From NCBI GenBank assembly GCA_951640195.1, contig OX621175.1:682001-746000 (forward strand): a stretch of DNA of 64,000 nt. The letters are read 5' to 3'. The position numbers were made by a program, and so were the translations under genes. The stretch is from Porpolomopsis calyptriformis. Its lineage: Eukaryota > Basidiomycota > Agaricomycetes > Agaricales > Hygrophoraceae. This document shows positions 61,490 through 64,000 of this stretch, piece after piece. Every line of letters begins with the position of its first letter. Position 1 is the stretch's first letter. The notes below the pieces were generated by a model, which did not search any database, was not told the DNA's origin, and worked only from the letters and a program-made list of their open reading frames with translations.

Positions 61490-63575
61490 CATCAGGTTCT
61501 CACGTTTGGCAACTGCCTGGCTTGAACATACAGTAACGCTGACACCTGCATTAAATAAAGTAAGCAACATTGCTAAATCCGTAAGAATGGATAGAGCGTT
61601 GATGATAATAATTCAAAGTTTACGTCTTGATACCAGGTGTATGGGATAAGGACCGCCATGGTCCTGTTCGCTCTCGCGGCACCTTACTGCAAACAAGCTT
61701 CAGCGACATGCAACCGATCACCAGATAACTTACTCCTGTCCATCTGTGCGATGTCAGACTGTGTCGCAGGTACTTGATGTTGAGTTCTCCGACGGGGGCT
61801 GAGGGTGAAGAGTATATTACAATGTATATATCTCATACTGCATAGCATAGGGTACCAATGGACCTCGTAATGCATAATTTCATAGTGCATGTACTTTGAG
61901 GCACGTCGCATTGTGCTACAATGACCATGATGCCGCGGCTTTGAACTGAAAATTTCTCAGGACAAATTTGATGTATCCGACCGATGAAATGCAGGTTACT
62001 GTGAAAACGCTGTATTTAGAAGGTTTAGGGCCACATCCGCCGATCCCCACGACATCTGGAATCCAGATCCCCCATGACTACCCAAGGCAATGTTTAGAAT
62101 TGGCTAGCGTTGAAAAAAGCACGAAAGAAAACCCACCCATAATTATAGACAACGGGCACTTTTCTGTTTGCGTGCTCGGCCTCGACCCATTCAACGCTGA
62201 GCCTCACACCGTCTTTTCTGTTCGGCCTCAAGCCGCAACCTTCCTCGATAATAAGAGGGAAGAGATCATCGACCGTAGGCTCTCGTTCTGCTCGAACTTC
62301 TGGTGGTGCGAGCTCAGGGCACACAGCGAAGCAACGTCGGAGTATATCCAGGCTAATCTCGGGCCGTGGAGATGGGTACCTGAGATAGCTTGAGAACCGA
62401 CTTTCCTCTAGGGTAGCTATCTCTTCGCTCACCAATCATCGGAAATCCGTGTCCCACCCAAGATCACCTGTAAAACGATCGGATTGGTGAAGCAAAGTAC
62501 AAAGTAAAATCACGCACATCGCCACTCCTTCTCGGAATGATATACGTCCGCGCTTCCCCATCATGATTGCTTGTCTTCCCAAATGTCACCCACGGCGCAC
62601 GCAACAACACTGTCTGTCCCCTAATGGGGTACATTGTTTTATCCTCAACCCCTCCTAGTGATCGTGCGCCGAGGCCTGCGCATACAACAATAGCGTCAAC
62701 AGGAGGAGATACATTCTTTGAATGAGTGAATATGCTGGCTCCCCCTTCGATCACCTCGTTGATATGTTGTATCGCCCCACGCACGACTTTTCCTCCTCGG
62801 GAAAGGAATCGGCAAAGTAGGTAATTAAGATACACAGGAGTGTCGATCGTAACAGTTGTAAATGATAGTCCAGAGATGACATTGGGAGGAAGGGCACTGT
62901 TGTCCAAATACTTGAACTGTACGGTAACATTTAATGGTAGTAGATGTCGAGACGAAAGAGTAATACTTGCGTCGGGCATATATTCTAGCATGTGGGGTCT
63001 TTTGATCTCGACATCATAGTACTCAGTGTGTGGAGATCGAAAGAAGCAACCTTCCGCGGCTCCTCCGGGAACGGACAGCTCCCACATGGTCCAGAAGGTT
63101 TTTTCCTCCAGGGCTGGAAACGGAATGAAAAGAAGTACGAAGTAGAAGCATTCGCGCAGACGCACCGCGTTGTATCATATTGCCGCTAGCGAAGCCAACA
63201 TGATGAGCACCCTGACATTGAGAAGATTTGGTTCATACAGAAAGAAGACCATCGCGATGAAAAAAAAAAACTGACTGCCCAATGGCTGGTGTACTTGATA
63301 CATTTCGGATCGCTTGGGAGGAACTCGGCAATGATAGTGACCTGATAACCCCCGTACTCCTGAATCCTTGTCGCTGTAGTCAGCCCAATAACACCTGTAG
63401 ATGACGAAGGTAAGTTCGTGTTGTGCTTTCTATCCGTTTTGATGGCTTGCACAGATACAGGCTCATCAAGGGTGTACGTAGTTCGAATACTCACCTGCGC
63501 CAATGACAACGATGTTTTTAAGTGGCTTTGACAGAGACATCCTCTTACGAAAGTTAAATTATAACAAGATAGAGA
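61490..63575. repeat. Segmental duplication, copy 2
   Basis: Direct-orientation homologue of 57590-59665. It ends at the copia LTR junction (63581). Confidence 0.85.
61996..63540 (-). CDS. D-amino-acid oxidase, copy 2
   Basis: Paralogue of the gene at 58056-59608 with the same exon plan. MSLSKPLKNIVVIGAG begins at 63540, then VIGLTTATRIQEYGGYQVTI, SDPKCIKYTSHWA, GAHHVGFASGNMIQR, ALEEKTFWTMWELSVPGG, TPVYLNYLLCRFLSRGGKVV and CAGLGARSLGGVEDK. Next, ILGGTRISDDW is spliced to YPSPRPEISLDILRRCFAVC, IIEEGCGLRPNRKDG and VPVVYNYG, and finally HGGSGFQMSWGSADVALNLL with stop at 61996-61998. The donor of the second intron is GTCAGT next to a T/A-rich run, weaker than GTGAGT in copy 1. The segment between the FAD motif and the flavin loop differs most from copy 1. 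No stop found in the joined exons. A copia LTR lies 40 bp upstream of the start. Confidence 0.88.
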
Positions 63576-63580
63576 AATCC

Positions 63581-63852
63581 TGTTGAAAGTCCAGATTGAA
63601 GGTCGAGGCAGAAAGGTTACGTACTGCCGTTAAGACAGACTTATCTATTGATATGAACTCAGCGTGGAAGTAAACGCTAATATATACATTAGTAGTGACC
63701 TATTGATATGAACTAGAGGGAACGTGAGGATAGGTACTACGTGTTATAACGAAGGGACTCACCTCAGCGTGGAAGTAAACGCTGAGGTGACACGTACGCG
63801 TATGCTACATCTAAATGGGTAATAGTTACATAATATTTGGATTATATCAACA
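63581..63852 (-). mobile_element. LTR of Ty1/copia retrotransposon (3' LTR)
   Basis: A 272-bp repeat bounded by TGTTGA...TCAACA. It is preceded on the minus strand by a purine tract GGGAGTG (63853-63859) directly after the pol stop codon, which fixes it as the 3' LTR of a minus-strand element. It contains an 11-bp-arm hairpin CACCTCAGCGT/ACGCTGAGGTG (63760-63789), part of which (CTCAGCGTGGAAGTAAACGCT) is repeated at ~63659. The 5' LTR lies outside the window, so the target duplication (candidate AATCC, 63576-63580) is unverified. Confidence 0.85.
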
Positions 63853-63859
63853 CACTCCC

Positions 63860-64000
63860 TTAATCTAAATACAGTCCGAGTGCGGGTACGAGGTATTCGT
63901 GTTTCGGTCGGGGAAGTCCTTTGGTAAGGATGTCGGCTACGTTTTCATCCGTTGGGATATTGAGGATAGTGATATCCTCAGACTCGACGCGTTCGCGAAC
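63860..64000 (-). CDS. Ty1/copia polyprotein, C-terminal end of RNase H (partial)
   Basis: Reading VRERVESEDITILNIPTDEN then VADILTKGLPRPKHEYLVPA and LGLYLD with stop TAA at 63860-63862. The VADILTK(G/P)LP motif is the hallmark end of copia RNase H. Only ~46 residues are in the window, open to the right edge. Confidence 0.92.
   Translation of the reverse strand, partial: VRERVESEDITILNIPTDENVADILTKGLPRPKHEYLVPALGLYLD

Overview
The window is fungal nuclear DNA. Protein-coding genes are broken by many short GT-AG introns (about 45-80 bp), and the families present (FunK1-type kinase, NACHT-WD40 proteins, a fungal sesquiterpene synthase with an RRDTSG motif, HMG-CoA reductase with a sterol-sensing N-terminus, LYS2) point to a mushroom-forming basidiomycete (Agaricomycetes). 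I cannot name the genus. No rRNA, tRNA or CRISPR array was recognised.

Layout. 0-14 kb is a compact housekeeping block: the end of a FunK1-like kinase, the fatty-acid 2-hydroxylase SCS7, exocyst SEC5, an RMD1/RMND1-type (DUF155) protein, alpha-aminoadipate reductase LYS2 and ribosomal protein eL42. SCS7/SEC5 and RMD1/LYS2 are divergent pairs with very short shared promoters. 14.6-24 kb is accessory: an NLR-like NACHT-WD40 gene whose 5' end is cut off by a 3.67-kb hAT transposon with an apparently complete transposase, then a gene for a helical protein of unknown function on the same strand. 25-28.6 kb holds a small conserved fungal orphan and a 3-beta-HSD-type dehydrogenase. 28.9-38.5 kb is a tandem array of four related secreted or anchored protein genes plus one decayed copy. 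It is split by about 3.5 kb of gene-poor DNA with three strong hairpins. 39-45 kb holds HMG-CoA reductase head-to-head with a sesquiterpene synthase whose promoter region is tandemly duplicated. 46.6-57.4 kb returns to housekeeping genes: NatA subunit NAA15 head-to-head with cohesin factor PDS5, and a GNAT acetyltransferase-like gene. 57.6-63.6 kb is a segmental duplication carrying two D-amino-acid oxidase genes, separated by tandem repeats and a long hairpin. The right edge is the 3' end of a Ty1/copia element whose LTR ends 40 bp upstream of the second oxidase gene and points into it.

How they connect. HMG-CoA reductase supplies the mevalonate flux used by the adjacent terpene synthase, so the pair is a plausible minimal terpene locus. 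The NACHT-WD40 gene with its near-identical WD repeats, and perhaps the helical-protein neighbour, form a candidate non-self-recognition locus. The secreted-protein array is the main family of unknown function. Exon boundaries were inferred by hand from splice signals and family resemblance. Coordinates given for multi-exon genes run from start to stop codon and include introns.
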